A stretch of DNA of 64,000 nt from NCBI RefSeq assembly GCF_002287925.1, contig NZ_CP016769.1, positions 186,001 through 250,000 of the forward strand. The letters run 5' to 3'. This document shows positions 19,431 through 29,379 of the stretch, piece by piece. The notes under the pieces were generated by a model that was not told the DNA's origin, ran no database searches, and saw only the letters and a program-made list of their open reading frames with translations. The position numbers and the translations under genes were made by a program. Within the stretch, counting starts at the first letter, position 1, and each line of letters opens with the position of its first letter. The DNA comes from Candidatus Planktophila lacus (GTDB taxonomy: Bacteria; Actinomycetota; Actinomycetes; Nanopelagicales; Nanopelagicaceae).

Positions 19431-22400
19431 ATGACCACGCCATCCATAAAGCTCACTCGCGCACCCGCTGCGCCTGCGCTTTTGGAGCTAGATGCCACAC
19501 AGGCAATGGCGGCAGCACATCGTGGATCACCACTTTTAATTGCAGGTGGACCGGGCACAGGTAAAACTTCTGTATTAATCGAAGCTGCGTTATCGCGCAT
19601 TGCGGCAGGGCAAGATCCAGATTCAATTCTGCTGATTACCTACGGCCGCGAACGCGCATCCGAACTCCGCGATGCCATTGCACTTCGCACAACGGTGACG
19701 ATGCACGAACCGCTGGCTCGTACATTTCACTCACTTGCTTACTCGATTTTAAAGATGGACTCAGGCGATAACTACCACGAACCAATTTTGTTATCTGGCC
19801 CCGAACAAGAAAACTTTATCGGCCAACTGCTTGAAGGCGATGTCATCGACGGTTATCGAAAATGGCCAACTGATCTACACGATGGCGAAGATAAGAAAGG
19901 CAATCCGCTTTTAACCCAGGGCTTTATCCGCGAACTCCGCGATTTAATTATGCGCGCCAATGAACGCGGTATTACCCCTGACGAGCTTGCTAATCGCGGA
20001 GAACGAGTAAATGAAAAATACTGGGCGCCAGCTGCAGATTTCTGGAAGCGCTACAAAGAAGTTATGGCGATCCGCGAAGACACCGCCGGCGATGCCAAGA
20101 TGCGTATCGATCCTTCAGAATTGATTAATGTGGCAATTGCTTATCTGCAGAAAAATGAAAAGCTGCGTGCACAGTTGCAGGCGCGTTTTGCCACGATCAT
20201 GGTTGATGAATACCAGGAAAGCGATCCTGCACAGCGCAAACTTCTCGATCTCTTATCTGGCCCTGATCTTGTAATTGCCTATGACGCCGATTCATCGGTT
20301 GGTCGCTTCCGAGGTGCAGATCCCGATGGTCTTAAACAGGTTGTTGATTCATACCTTGAAAAGGGTGCAACCCAAATACTTTTGCAGAACTCTTATCGCT
20401 GCCGCCCCGAGATTTTTGAGATCGGCCAGAAAGTTACAGCGGCCTTCCGCGCACCGTCTAGTACTCGTTCTCGCACCTGCACAAATAGCGCCAAACCAGC
20501 GCTAGATAACCCTTTCACCACTGCACGACTTAATTCACAATCTGAAGAAGCGCAATACATCGCCTACCTTTTCAAGCGCGCACATTTAATGCACGGCATT
20601 CCTTATTCGCAGATGGCAGTTATCTTGCGTTCTGCGGGCACGCAAGCAAGTGCACTACGACGCGCCTTTGCTCAAGTTTCAATTCCAGTTGCCGGAGATC
20701 TCGAAGCGCTCTCCACCAATCCTGCGATTGCGCCATTTATTCTCATCGCGCGAGTTGCAACTGGTGATCAACCGCTAAACCTCGATACTTGCGAGCGTTT
20801 ATTGCTCGCGGAATTCGGGGGATCGGATTCAATCTCTTTGCGCCGAATTCGTACAGCGCTTTTAGCGGCGCGCGATGATGCCACCGACACTCGTGGCGGA
20901 ACACAGCTCTTAATCGATGCCATTGATAAAGGTGAGATCAACATTGAAGAAAGCGCTGGACTCACCCGTGTTCACGAACTATTGCTCGCTGCCCGTAAAG
21001 TATTAACATCGATCGATGCTCGCCCCGAAGATTTGCTATGGGCTATTTGGGATAACGCAAAAACTAGCGATAATGAAAAGCTAAGCACCGCTTGGCGTAA
21101 CACCGCACTTCGTGGCGGCAATCGTGGGGCAGCAGCTGATCGCGACCTCGATGCGATGATCCAACTCTTTGATTCGGCACAGCGCTTCTCGGAGCGCTTC
21201 CCATATTCCAAACCATCAGCGTTTCTTGACGAGCTTTCCCGCGAATCAATTGTCGGTGACATCATCACTGCACAAGGCGTTCGCCCCGATGTTGTTGAAA
21301 TCCTTACCGTGCACTCTGCCAAGGGGCGCCAGTGGGAAGTCGTTGCAGTTGCCGGTTTACAAGAGGGTGTTTGGCCAAACTTGCGTCAGCGCAGTTCGCT
21401 ACTTGGTAGCGAAAGACTTGTAGAACGCGAACGCCACGGTGACTTAGCGCGCTTAGAACTTGATTTAATCGCAGCTGGTGCGCTGGCTGAAGATGAGCGT
21501 CGTTTGCTCCATGTGGCTGTAACCCGCGCCCGCCAGGCTTTAATCGTCACCGCAGTGCAGCGTGAAGATGACGAACCATCTGCCTATTTCGAAGAACTAG
21601 ATAACACCGGAGATCTCGATGCTCCCGTGATTACTAAAGTGCCACGTCCTCTTACAACGTCTGCACTTGTCGCAACGCTGCGCCAGAATTTAAGTGGAGA
21701 TTCGGCAGAAACCGCCGCTTCGATTTTAAAGACCCTTTCCCAATCACAAATCACTTCAGCAGATCCAGCACACTGGACTGGATCACTTCCAATCTCTTCA
21801 ACAGAGACCGTTGTTGCTGCAGATGAGTTAGTACCTGTTTCACCATCAGGTGCTGAAAACTTTACCGAGTGCGGAGTTAAGTGGTTCCTCGAACGCAGCG
21901 GTGGAACAAATGGAGATTCAACAGCGCAGATTCTTGGTTCAGCAATTCACGAATTCGCACGGATCAAAGTAGAAGATCCATCTATCTCTGAAACCGATTT
22001 GATTGCAAAGCTCGAAGCGTCTTGGTCTTTGATTGATCCAACTGAAGGCTGGATCAGCAACTCATCCCTTAAGCGCGCAGTAAAGATGCTCGAGCGCTTT
22101 AGCCGCTATCACGCCGCCACAACTCGCGATGTAGTTGGCGCCGAACTTAACTTTAAGATCCAAGTCGGTCGCGCTGAAATTCGCGGAAGCGTCGACCGCA
22201 TCGAAGTCGATTCAGATGGCAACCATTACGTAATTGATTTCAAAACTGGCAAGACTCAGATCACCGCCGAAAAAGCGAAAGAGAATTTGCAACTTGCCTG
22301 CTACCAATTAGCAGTTGCTCTCGATGGCTTCGAAAAGAAGTTAACAACAACCTCTTCATCAGGTGCTGAACTCGTTTACCTTGCAAAAGATTCAGTAAAG

Positions 22401-22577
22401 GTCACAACTCGTCAGCAATACAAGATCGATGAAGTCGAAGTTAAGGCGAAGATCGAAGAAATCGCTGAAGGCATGGGAGCCGAAACTTTCCAGGCGCGTA
22501 TCAACACTATGTGCGAAAACTGCGTCGTTAAGGCCTGTTGTCCGATCCAGAGCCAGGGCCGGACGGTGATCGAATGA
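19431..22577 (+). CDS. adnA: AdnA-like helicase-nuclease subunit
   Basis: One half of the actinobacterial AdnAB motor-nuclease that processes double-strand breaks. The 1048-residue protein begins with a UvrD/PcrA-type helicase core: Walker A GGPGTGKT, LLITYGRERASELRD (motif Ia), MVDEYQESDP (motif II), a VHSAKGRQWEVV block (motif V) and AVTRARQAL (motif VI). The C-terminal third has a RecB-like nuclease with RGSVDRIE and VIDFKTGKT, plus four cysteines in the CENCVVKACC region that could hold an iron-sulfur cluster. It overlaps adnB by ATGA. The start at 19431 is preferred to an upstream GTG at 19407. The same gene pair precedes nudC and uvrD2 in mycobacteria. Confidence 0.9.
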   Translation: MTTPSIKLTRAPAAPALLELDATQAMAAAHRGSPLLIAGGPGTGKTSVLIEAALSRIAAGQDPDSILLITYGRERASELRDAIALRTTVTMHEPLARTFHSLAYSILKMDSGDNYHEPILLSGPEQENFIGQLLEGDVIDGYRKWPTDLHDGEDKKGNPLLTQGFIRELRDLIMRANERGITPDELANRGERVNEKYWAPAADFWKRYKEVMAIREDTAGDAKMRIDPSELINVAIAYLQKNEKLRAQLQARFATIMVDEYQESDPAQRKLLDLLSGPDLVIAYDADSSVGRFRGADPDGLKQVVDSYLEKGATQILLQNSYRCRPEIFEIGQKVTAAFRAPSSTRSRTCTNSAKPALDNPFTTARLNSQSEEAQYIAYLFKRAHLMHGIPYSQMAVILRSAGTQASALRRAFAQVSIPVAGDLEALSTNPAIAPFILIARVATGDQPLNLDTCERLLLAEFGGSDSISLRRIRTALLAARDDATDTRGGTQLLIDAIDKGEINIEESAGLTRVHELLLAARKVLTSIDARPEDLLWAIWDNAKTSDNEKLSTAWRNTALRGGNRGAAADRDLDAMIQLFDSAQRFSERFPYSKPSAFLDELSRESIVGDIITAQGVRPDVVEILTVHSAKGRQWEVVAVAGLQEGVWPNLRQRSSLLGSERLVERERHGDLARLELDLIAAGALAEDERRLLHVAVTRARQALIVTAVQREDDEPSAYFEELDNTGDLDAPVITKVPRPLTTSALVATLRQNLSGDSAETAASILKTLSQSQITSADPAHWTGSLPISSTETVVAADELVPVSPSGAENFTECGVKWFLERSGGTNGDSTAQILGSAIHEFARIKVEDPSISETDLIAKLEASWSLIDPTEGWISNSSLKRAVKMLERFSRYHAATTRDVVGAELNFKIQVGRAEIRGSVDRIEVDSDGNHYVIDFKTGKTQITAEKAKENLQLACYQLAVALDGFEKKLTTTSSSGAELVYLAKDSVKVTTRQQYKIDEVEVKAKIEEIAEGMGAETFQARINTMCENCVVKACCPIQSQGRTVIE

Positions 22578-25500
22578 TCGAGAAGTACTCACCGCAAGAT
22601 ATCGCAGCCGCGCTGCAGAAAGTTGGCGCCAAGGTTTACAAACCAACTGATGAACAAAGCGCAATTATTTCTATCGCATCTAATCCGCTCGAACCTGCCG
22701 TTGTTATCGCGGGCGCTGGTTCAGGTAAGACTGAAACGATGGCAGCGCGCGTGATTTATTTAGTTGCCAATGGTTTTGCGCGACCTGATCAAATACTTGG
22801 TCTGACATTTACTCGTAAAGCTTCCGGGGAACTCGCGATCCGTATCCGCACCAGACTGCGCCAACTTCGCGCCGCCAAGTTAATCCCAGAGGACACACCA
22901 CTTGAAGTTGCCGTTACTACTTATCACTCTTATGCCGCGCGTTTACTTTCCGAGCACTCAATTCGCTTTGGTATCGATGCCGATATCCAACCGATGGGCG
23001 ATGCTGCGATGTGGCAACTCGCCAATGACATTGTGCGTAATTGGGAAGATGCTTCGTACTCAAATGAATCTGCCGTTGGCACAGTTGTGGAAGATTTACT
23101 TGGCCTAACCAAGTTGATGCTCGAACATCAGGTTTCTCCCGAAGCAATCGCTGCAGCAGATAACGAAGTCCTTGAGCAATTGGCACAGATGTCTGGTGCA
23201 ACAAATCCAGAGGTACGTAAAGTTGCAAAAGTCTTAAGTCAACGTACCGCTTTACTTCCAATGGTCGAACGCTTTATCCAACGCCGCCAAGAATCCGGTC
23301 AACTCTCATTCGATGATCAGATGTCACTTGCGGCAGATATCTCGGTTAAGTTTTCCGATATCGGCGAGCTAGAACGCGCAAAGTATTCCGTTGTATTACT
23401 TGATGAATATCAAGACACTTCGCAATCACAGGTGCGAATGCTGTCATCACTCTTTGGCGGGGGACATCCCGTTATGGCAGTTGGGGATCCATGCCAGGCT
23501 ATTTACACATGGCGCGGAGCCTCTGCCGGCACTATTAATTCATTCGGAAAGTACTTTCCAAAGGCCGCCGGCCACACTGGTGCTGAACGTTATTCACTAC
23601 TCACAACTTTCCGAAATGATAAGACAATCCTTGAACTTGCAAACGTTGTCTCCGAAAAGATTCGCCGTGAAAGCGGCGCAGATGTTCCACCACTTACTCC
23701 GCGTCCAGGTGCTGGCGATGGCGAGATAGTCTGCGGAGTCTTCGAAAATCTAGATCTCGAAGCAACCGCGATTGCAGAATACTTCACCTCACTTTGGTTT
23801 GATAAAGGACGGCTAGCAAAACCTGCCGAAAAGCGTTCTACCTTTGCAGTTCTAGTTCGTAAACGCTCTCAAATTGCAACTATCGAAGGTGCGCTACGCG
23901 CCGCTGATATCCCAGTCGAAGTTCTTGGACTTGGTGGACTTATCCATGTTCCTGAAGTCGCCGATATTGTTTCGATGCTCCGCGTAATCGCAGATCCTGA
24001 TTCTGGTGCAGCACTGATGCGCCACTTAGTCGGACCACGAATTAACTTGGGTGCAAAAGATTTAGCAGCGCTCGGTGCTTACTCACGTAATCGCACTAAA
24101 GGCTCACGCGCCGAAAGTAAGTCATTAATCAAGAAGATCGCCGCCGGCAATCCCGAACAAGCCGAAGCCGATGATCAGTTCTTAGGTTCACTTATCGATA
24201 CCCTTGATGAAATTGGTGGCGCAGATAAATCAACCTTTACCGAGATCGGTTATGTGCGCTTAGTTAACTTTGCATCTGACCTGCGACGTCTACGCTCTCG
24301 CGCTGGCGGCACCATCACCGATTTAATTAACGAGATCGAAAGTTACTTGAGTCTAGAAACTGAAGTAATGCTTCGCGATGGCACAGGCTCTGGTCGTCGC
24401 CACATCGATCGCTTCTTAGATGAAGCTGGAAAATTCGCACGCAGTGGCGGCACTTTAAATTCATTCCTGCAGTGGCTCGATATCGCCGGAAAGGAAGAAG
24501 GAGGCCTGAAATCAGCGGCCCCAGAGGTCCGCAGCGATGTCGTGCAGATCCTCACCGTTCACATGTCTAAGGGCGCCGAATGGGATGTGGTTGCAGTTCC
24601 AGGTCTTGCTGAAGGAACTTTCCCTGGTCTAAATAAGAACGATCCAGATAACTGGATTACAAATGAACGACATATTCCATTTCATCTGCGCGGCGATCAT
24701 CTGGAACTTCCACGCTTCTCATTTAACGGTGCCACTAAAAACTCTGATGCCGGCAAAGAGATTACAAAGTATGCAGATATCTGTAAGGCCACAAAGACCC
24801 GTGAAGAAATTCGTTTGGGCTACGTCGCATTTACGCGTGCTCGCACCCACTTGATTGCAACAACCTCTTGGTATCGCGATGGCAAGGATTGGGTCGAGCC
24901 TTCTACGATCTTTGAACAAGTCGCTTTAGTTGCACAAGAACACGGCAAGATCATCAGCGAGGTTCCACGTCCAGATAAAGATGCCAAGAACCCAGCGCTC
25001 GAAAATCCGCTGACCGGTATCTGGCCGCGCGACCCACTTGGCGACACTCGCTCTGCATTTACCGCCAAGGTAGAACTTGTTAAGAACGCGGCGCCACTTG
25101 ATCTAGCTACTGCGCAATCAGTTGATATCGAAACCTCATCATGGATTGAAGATGCTCGTGCGCTAATTCAAGAGCGCGCACTTGGTGTTAACGGAGTTCT
25201 CGAAATTCCAATGCCACCACGACTTTCTACTTCGACGCTCGTTGCACTGCATAAAGATCCCGAAGAGCTAGCGCTTACGATTCGCCGCCCAATGCCGCGC
25301 CCACAAGATCAATACTCTCGTCGCGGTACTGCATTCCACTTGTGGATCGAACATCACTTCAACGCAGCAACCTTGTTTGATGATGAAGATTTGGATTTCC
25401 TTGACCCACTTGAACCAGATCAGACTCTCGAATCTCTTAAGCAAACTTGGTTGGCATCCGAATGGGGTAACCGCTCTCCGGTTGCAGTAGAAGTTCCATT

Positions 25501-25783
25501 TGAGGCTGTTTTAGGTGGGGTTTTGATCCGCGGTCGCATCGATGCGGTCTATGAGATTAACGGTCGCTTTGAAGTTATCGACTGGAAGACCGGTGCAACA
25601 ACGCTCGGTGAATCAGCGGCAGTGCAGCTGGCGGTCTATCGCTTAGCTTGGGCGAAGTTAAAGGGAATTGATCCAGCGCTAGTTTCAGCAGCTTTCCATT
25701 ATGTGCCGATTAGCAAAACCGATCGTCCAGCAGATCTCTTGAGCGAAGCCCAGTTGATCGCGCTAATTACCGGTGCTAGTTAA
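22574..25783 (+). CDS. adnB: AdnB-like helicase-nuclease subunit
   Basis: The partner of AdnA, 1069 residues. The helicase core shows VIAGAGSGKTETM (Walker A), LGLTFTRKASGEL (Ia), VLLDEYQDTSQSQ (II), MAVGDPCQAIYTWRGAS (III), LTVHMSKGAEWDVVAVPGL (V) and AFTRARTHL (VI). The C-terminal nuclease has RRGTAFHLWIEHH, RGRIDAVYE and VIDWKTG with the catalytic Asp and Lys. The ATG at 22574 lies in the ATGA overlap with adnA, so the subunits are translationally coupled. The 3' end overlaps the convergent EEP gene by 8 nt. Confidence 0.92.
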   Translation: MIEKYSPQDIAAALQKVGAKVYKPTDEQSAIISIASNPLEPAVVIAGAGSGKTETMAARVIYLVANGFARPDQILGLTFTRKASGELAIRIRTRLRQLRAAKLIPEDTPLEVAVTTYHSYAARLLSEHSIRFGIDADIQPMGDAAMWQLANDIVRNWEDASYSNESAVGTVVEDLLGLTKLMLEHQVSPEAIAAADNEVLEQLAQMSGATNPEVRKVAKVLSQRTALLPMVERFIQRRQESGQLSFDDQMSLAADISVKFSDIGELERAKYSVVLLDEYQDTSQSQVRMLSSLFGGGHPVMAVGDPCQAIYTWRGASAGTINSFGKYFPKAAGHTGAERYSLLTTFRNDKTILELANVVSEKIRRESGADVPPLTPRPGAGDGEIVCGVFENLDLEATAIAEYFTSLWFDKGRLAKPAEKRSTFAVLVRKRSQIATIEGALRAADIPVEVLGLGGLIHVPEVADIVSMLRVIADPDSGAALMRHLVGPRINLGAKDLAALGAYSRNRTKGSRAESKSLIKKIAAGNPEQAEADDQFLGSLIDTLDEIGGADKSTFTEIGYVRLVNFASDLRRLRSRAGGTITDLINEIESYLSLETEVMLRDGTGSGRRHIDRFLDEAGKFARSGGTLNSFLQWLDIAGKEEGGLKSAAPEVRSDVVQILTVHMSKGAEWDVVAVPGLAEGTFPGLNKNDPDNWITNERHIPFHLRGDHLELPRFSFNGATKNSDAGKEITKYADICKATKTREEIRLGYVAFTRARTHLIATTSWYRDGKDWVEPSTIFEQVALVAQEHGKIISEVPRPDKDAKNPALENPLTGIWPRDPLGDTRSAFTAKVELVKNAAPLDLATAQSVDIETSSWIEDARALIQERALGVNGVLEIPMPPRLSTSTLVALHKDPEELALTIRRPMPRPQDQYSRRGTAFHLWIEHHFNAATLFDDEDLDFLDPLEPDQTLESLKQTWLASEWGNRSPVAVEVPFEAVLGGVLIRGRIDAVYEINGRFEVIDWKTGATTLGESAAVQLAVYRLAWAKLKGIDPALVSAAFHYVPISKTDRPADLLSEAQLIALITGAS

Positions 25784-26594
25784 TCTTTGCGCGCAGCGGC
25801 AAGTGATCGCTGATGCCAGTTGCAATTGTTCCTAAATCTTTGAATTGATTCTCTGCCCCATGAGTTAACAAGTAATCAAATTGAATCTTGGCTCCCCATG
25901 AAGGATAAGTATTTTGCTGGATCAATGACTTCCAATCAGAGCCTACAACTGGCAGATTCTTTGGCAGATTTAAATCGCCAAGTATCAACGGTTTGGTATT
26001 TGTCTCTTGCGAAATCTTGAGCGCCCAACGCTTTAACTTCTTCAACTGAAATAAATTCACACCCGGCACAAATGAGAGATGGGTGTTAAAGATCGTCCAG
26101 CCATTTGCAAGCGTTGCACCGAGTGCTAAACGGGGCTCATCGTGAACATAGATCGCCCGGATCTTCGGTTTGCTACTTGTCTCACTTTCAGTCGGAACAA
26201 CTAGCGGCATCCCGATGACTGAATTTCCTAAATCAAGGCGATGCCATTTCACAACCGGAATCGTTGAAGCAATTGCGATCCCATAACTTCCTTCGAGAGA
26301 GTTATTCTCACCGCTCACTATCCGCGGATCTAAGCTATTTAACTTCCGCCATTTCTCACCTGGTGTTCCGATGATGCTTGGTGCAAAGGCCCAATCTTTA
26401 GCGCCGATTGCATCTGCGATATCTGAAACCTGATTGCGCATTTTTGATCGCGGTAATTTGTAATCAACTTCTTGAACTGCAATGACCTCGCTCTCGAGCT
26501 GGCGCACCGCGGCAGCAAGGGATTCCTGGCTGGGCCCGGCCGAAAGTGGCGGGATTGGCTGGCCGTGGAGCAGATTCCACGAGGTGATGCGCAT
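25776..26594 (-). CDS. Endonuclease/exonuclease/phosphatase family protein
   Basis: A 272-residue member of the EEP (DNase I-like) superfamily: ITSWNLLHG at the N-terminus, VIAVQEVD with the metal-binding Glu, NTHLSF, LILGDLNLP and the terminal SDHLPL with the catalytic His. Such proteins cleave phosphodiester or phosphomonoester bonds in nucleic acids, lipids or small molecules; the substrate is unknown. No signal peptide is visible. The ATG at 26594 begins the conserved core; TAGCCT lies 7 nt upstream. Its start is 28 bp from the divergent nudC start. Confidence 0.88.
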   Translation of the reverse strand: MRITSWNLLHGQPIPPLSAGPSQESLAAAVRQLESEVIAVQEVDYKLPRSKMRNQVSDIADAIGAKDWAFAPSIIGTPGEKWRKLNSLDPRIVSGENNSLEGSYGIAIASTIPVVKWHRLDLGNSVIGMPLVVPTESETSSKPKIRAIYVHDEPRLALGATLANGWTIFNTHLSFVPGVNLFQLKKLKRWALKISQETNTKPLILGDLNLPKNLPVVGSDWKSLIQQNTYPSWGAKIQFDYLLTHGAENQFKDLGTIATGISDHLPLRAKIN

Positions 26595-26601
26595 ATGGCC
26601 A

Positions 26602-26614
26602 AGGCTAGTAGCGT
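26602..26614. promoter_or_regulatory. Divergent leaderless promoters EEP gene/nudC
   Basis: Minus strand TAGCCT (26607 to 26602) ends 7 nt before the EEP ATG; plus strand TAGCGT (26609-26614) ends 8 nt before the nudC ATG. The two boxes are one base apart. With only 28 bp between the start codons, any -35 contact must lie inside the opposite gene. Confidence 0.6.
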
Positions 26615-26622
26615 TCACCCTT

Positions 26623-27594
26623 ATGAGCGCGGTCAACGGACAGGTATCGAAGATGGACCGCGCCGGCCACCTGCGCACAAACCAGACCGCTCTCGATCAG
26701 ATGTGGCAGCGCGCCAAGATTATTCACGTCGCGGATTCTCGTTTAGCCGTCGAAGCAGGCGGAACCAAACTCCGCTACTTAACTGCTAGCCAAGTGCAAT
26801 CGCTGATTTCATCTAATGACTACAAGTCAGGCGAAAAGTATTTCCTTGGTTTAGATGCGTTAGATCACGAGCCATTTTTTGCCTGGAGCGCTTCCACTGT
26901 AGAACCACAAGGCGAGAAAACGCCGGATGGATATTTAACCCTTCGCGAAATTGGCGGGTTGATTTCCGAATTCGAAATGGAAGTTTCTCTGCATACCGTG
27001 GCCTTGGCTAACTGGCATAGGTCGCATACTCATTGTGCGCGATGTGGTGCGCCAACTTCAGTTGCTCAAGGCGGCGCAATCCGCACCTGCGATAAAGATA
27101 AGAGCGAACACTATCCGCGCACAGATTCAGCAGTAATTGTCTTAGTTCGCGATCACGATGATCGGATTCTGCTTGGCCACCAACCAGTTTGGCCCGAAGG
27201 TCGCTTTTCATGCTTTGCAGGTTTTCTAGAACCAGGTGAAACTTTTGAACAATGCGTGCACCGTGAAGTTCTTGAAGAATCAGGCGTTGCCGTGCGCGAA
27301 ATAGATTATTTAGGTTCACAACCTTGGCCATTCCCAGCATCGATCATGATCTCATTTGATGCTGTTACAGATTTTCCAGAAGTCGCCCGCCCCGATGGCC
27401 AAGAGATCACCGAAGTTAAATGGTTCTCGCGCGCTGAAGTTAAGGCGCAATCAGATGCCGGAACTTTATTGTTGCCACCGAATATGTCAGTTGCGCGCAA
27501 GATGATCGATCGTTGGTTTGCAAGTGGCGCAGAGGGTCAAGATAAAGAAGGAAATGGTGGCGCCAAACTTATCGGTGGTGAAACGTGGCGCTAG
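26623..27594 (+). CDS. nudC: NAD(+)/NADH pyrophosphatase NudC
   Basis: Hydrolyses NAD(H) to NMN(H) and AMP and in other bacteria removes NAD caps from RNA. The 323-residue protein has an N-terminal domain, a small zinc-ribbon remnant (CARCGAP then C), the EHYPRTDSAVIVLV strand, the Nudix box (GFLEPGETFEQC then REVLEESGV) and the diagnostic SQPWPFP motif just after it. The ATG at 26623 is the first plausible start; the longer frame from 26482 runs through the divergent EEP gene. It overlaps uvrD2 by 10 nt, as in the mycobacterial order. Confidence 0.95.
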   Translation: MSAVNGQVSKMDRAGHLRTNQTALDQMWQRAKIIHVADSRLAVEAGGTKLRYLTASQVQSLISSNDYKSGEKYFLGLDALDHEPFFAWSASTVEPQGEKTPDGYLTLREIGGLISEFEMEVSLHTVALANWHRSHTHCARCGAPTSVAQGGAIRTCDKDKSEHYPRTDSAVIVLVRDHDDRILLGHQPVWPEGRFSCFAGFLEPGETFEQCVHREVLEESGVAVREIDYLGSQPWPFPASIMISFDAVTDFPEVARPDGQEITEVKWFSRAEVKAQSDAGTLLLPPNMSVARKMIDRWFASGAEGQDKEGNGGAKLIGGETWR

Positions 27595-29273
27595 ATGGTT
27601 CTTCTGGCGATATTCGCGCCGAAGAAATTCTCGCCGCACTTGATGACGATCAACGCGCTGTAGCCCTTGCTACTCGTGGACCAGTCTGTGTAATTGCAGG
27701 CGCCGGCACCGGTAAAACCCGCGCGATCACACATCGCATTGCCTACGCCGCAGCTATTGGCACGATGGATCCGCAGAAAGTATTGGCGCTAACTTTTACC
27801 TCGCGTGCCGCAGGTGAAATGCGCACCCGCCTTCGCTCGCTAGGCGTTCCAACCGTTGCCGCACGCACGATTCACTCAGCAGCGCTCAAGCAATTGATCT
27901 ACTTCTGGCCCACCGTATTCGGTGGCCGCGTACCTGAACTCATGACCGCTAAGGCAGGTTTTATTGGTGAAGCAATTAATCGCGCAGGTTTATCTGGTGA
28001 ACTTCGTGCCACATCGCGCGAGCTAATGCGCGATATCGCAAGCGAAATTGAATGGGCGAAGGTTTCACAAGTTGCACCCGAAGATTTTGTAACTGAAATC
28101 GATAAGCGAACTCAGAAGCCACGCGTTAGCGCTGAAAAGTTAGCAAAGGTTTACACCGCTTATGAAAGCGTGAAGAAACAAGAACTAGCGATCGACTTTG
28201 AAGATGTGCTTCTTTTGACCGCCGCAATGCTCGAAGAAGAGCGCACTGTTCGCGAACGCGTGCAAGATCAATACCGTTACTTCACCATCGATGAATATCA
28301 GGATATTTCACCGGTACAACAACGATTGATTAACGCTTGGCTGGGTACTCGCCAAGATATCTGTGTCGTGGGAGATCCGGCACAAACTATTTACTCATTC
28401 GCGGGCGCAACGCCGGTTTTCCTAAATAGCTTTACCAATCGTTTTCCCGATGCTGAAGTAATTCGCTTAAGCACTGGATATCGCTCAACTCCTGAAATCA
28501 CCTTTGCCGCAAACTCTCTATTGCGTCACGGTGCAATGGGGCAAGAGTTGGTTGCCCTTAACGATCATGGCACCAAGCCTTCTGTAGATGGCTATGCCAA
28601 TGAAGATGCCGAGATAGCTGGCGTACTTTGCGAAATCACCGCGCTTCTACAAAGCGGCACTCAAGCGCAAGAAATTGCGATCTTGGCTCGCACCAATAAC
28701 CAACTTAACGGTGTTGAGAGATCGATGAATAAGTTGGGTCTGCCATATCAAGTGCGCAGCACCGAAAGATTCTTTGATCGCCAAGATGTCCGCGATTATT
28801 TAAAGGAAGTACGTCGCGCATCTGTGCTGCCAACGGAAGGCGTTTCTTGGATCGATGAACTTCGCACAATTGCACAACCATTCTTAACTGGCGAAAGCAT
28901 CGATGGCATTGCCGCACTACTGCATTTAGCGCGCGAACTAGATGCCGATGCCGGATTTAGCCCAAAGACGCTGCGCAGTTATTTACGCGAGATCGAAGAT
29001 CGCGTTCAGCAGAATAATCCGCCAACGATGCCGGTCGTAACGCTGGCAACTCTGCATGCGGCGAAAGGTTTGGAATGGGAACGCGTATTTTTGATCGGCG
29101 CATCTGAAGGAATTCTGCCGCTGGAATCTGGGGTTACTGGCCAGTCCGATGCGGTGATAGATGAAGAACGCCGCTTGTTCTACGTTGGAATGACGCGTGC
29201 GAAGGTGGATCTACATATCAGCCATCGCCAGAATCCAAGCCGATTCCTGCGTGAAGCGGGCCTTCTCAGCTGA
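27585..29273 (+). CDS. uvrD2: UvrD2-like superfamily 1 DNA helicase, short form
   Basis: A 562-residue 3'-5' DNA helicase: VIAGAGTGKTRAITHRIAY (Walker A), LALTFTSRAAGEMRTRL (Ia), TIDEYQDISPVQQ (II), CVVGDPAQTIYSFAGA (III), TLHAAKGLEWERVFLIG (V) and YVGMTRAK (VI). The GTG at 27585 overlaps the nudC stop. Mycobacterial UvrD2 is about 700 residues and continues with a tetracysteine linker and an HRDC domain; here the protein ends about 20 residues after motif VI, so those parts are missing. The position between nudC and whiB7 supports the assignment. Confidence 0.9.
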   Translation: MALDGSSGDIRAEEILAALDDDQRAVALATRGPVCVIAGAGTGKTRAITHRIAYAAAIGTMDPQKVLALTFTSRAAGEMRTRLRSLGVPTVAARTIHSAALKQLIYFWPTVFGGRVPELMTAKAGFIGEAINRAGLSGELRATSRELMRDIASEIEWAKVSQVAPEDFVTEIDKRTQKPRVSAEKLAKVYTAYESVKKQELAIDFEDVLLLTAAMLEEERTVRERVQDQYRYFTIDEYQDISPVQQRLINAWLGTRQDICVVGDPAQTIYSFAGATPVFLNSFTNRFPDAEVIRLSTGYRSTPEITFAANSLLRHGAMGQELVALNDHGTKPSVDGYANEDAEIAGVLCEITALLQSGTQAQEIAILARTNNQLNGVERSMNKLGLPYQVRSTERFFDRQDVRDYLKEVRRASVLPTEGVSWIDELRTIAQPFLTGESIDGIAALLHLARELDADAGFSPKTLRSYLREIEDRVQQNNPPTMPVVTLATLHAAKGLEWERVFLIGASEGILPLESGVTGQSDAVIDEERRLFYVGMTRAKVDLHISHRQNPSRFLREAGLLS

Positions 29274-29333
29274 GCAATTTATAGCTAGATTTAATTAGGT
29301 TGCGCAGATCACTATCTGTGGTTTACCCTTGCC

Positions 29334-29352
29334 TTTCACCAAGTTGGTGAAA
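29334..29352 (+). promoter_or_regulatory. Stem-loop at the start of the whiB7 leader
   Basis: Perfect 7-bp inverted repeat TTTCACC / GGTGAAA around a 5-nt loop, ending 13 nt before the AAGGAG ribosome binding site of the leader ORF. It lies in the untranslated start of the putative attenuator. Confidence 0.45.
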
Positions 29353-29379
29353 AGCTCATTAGGCGAAGGAGAATGCAAG

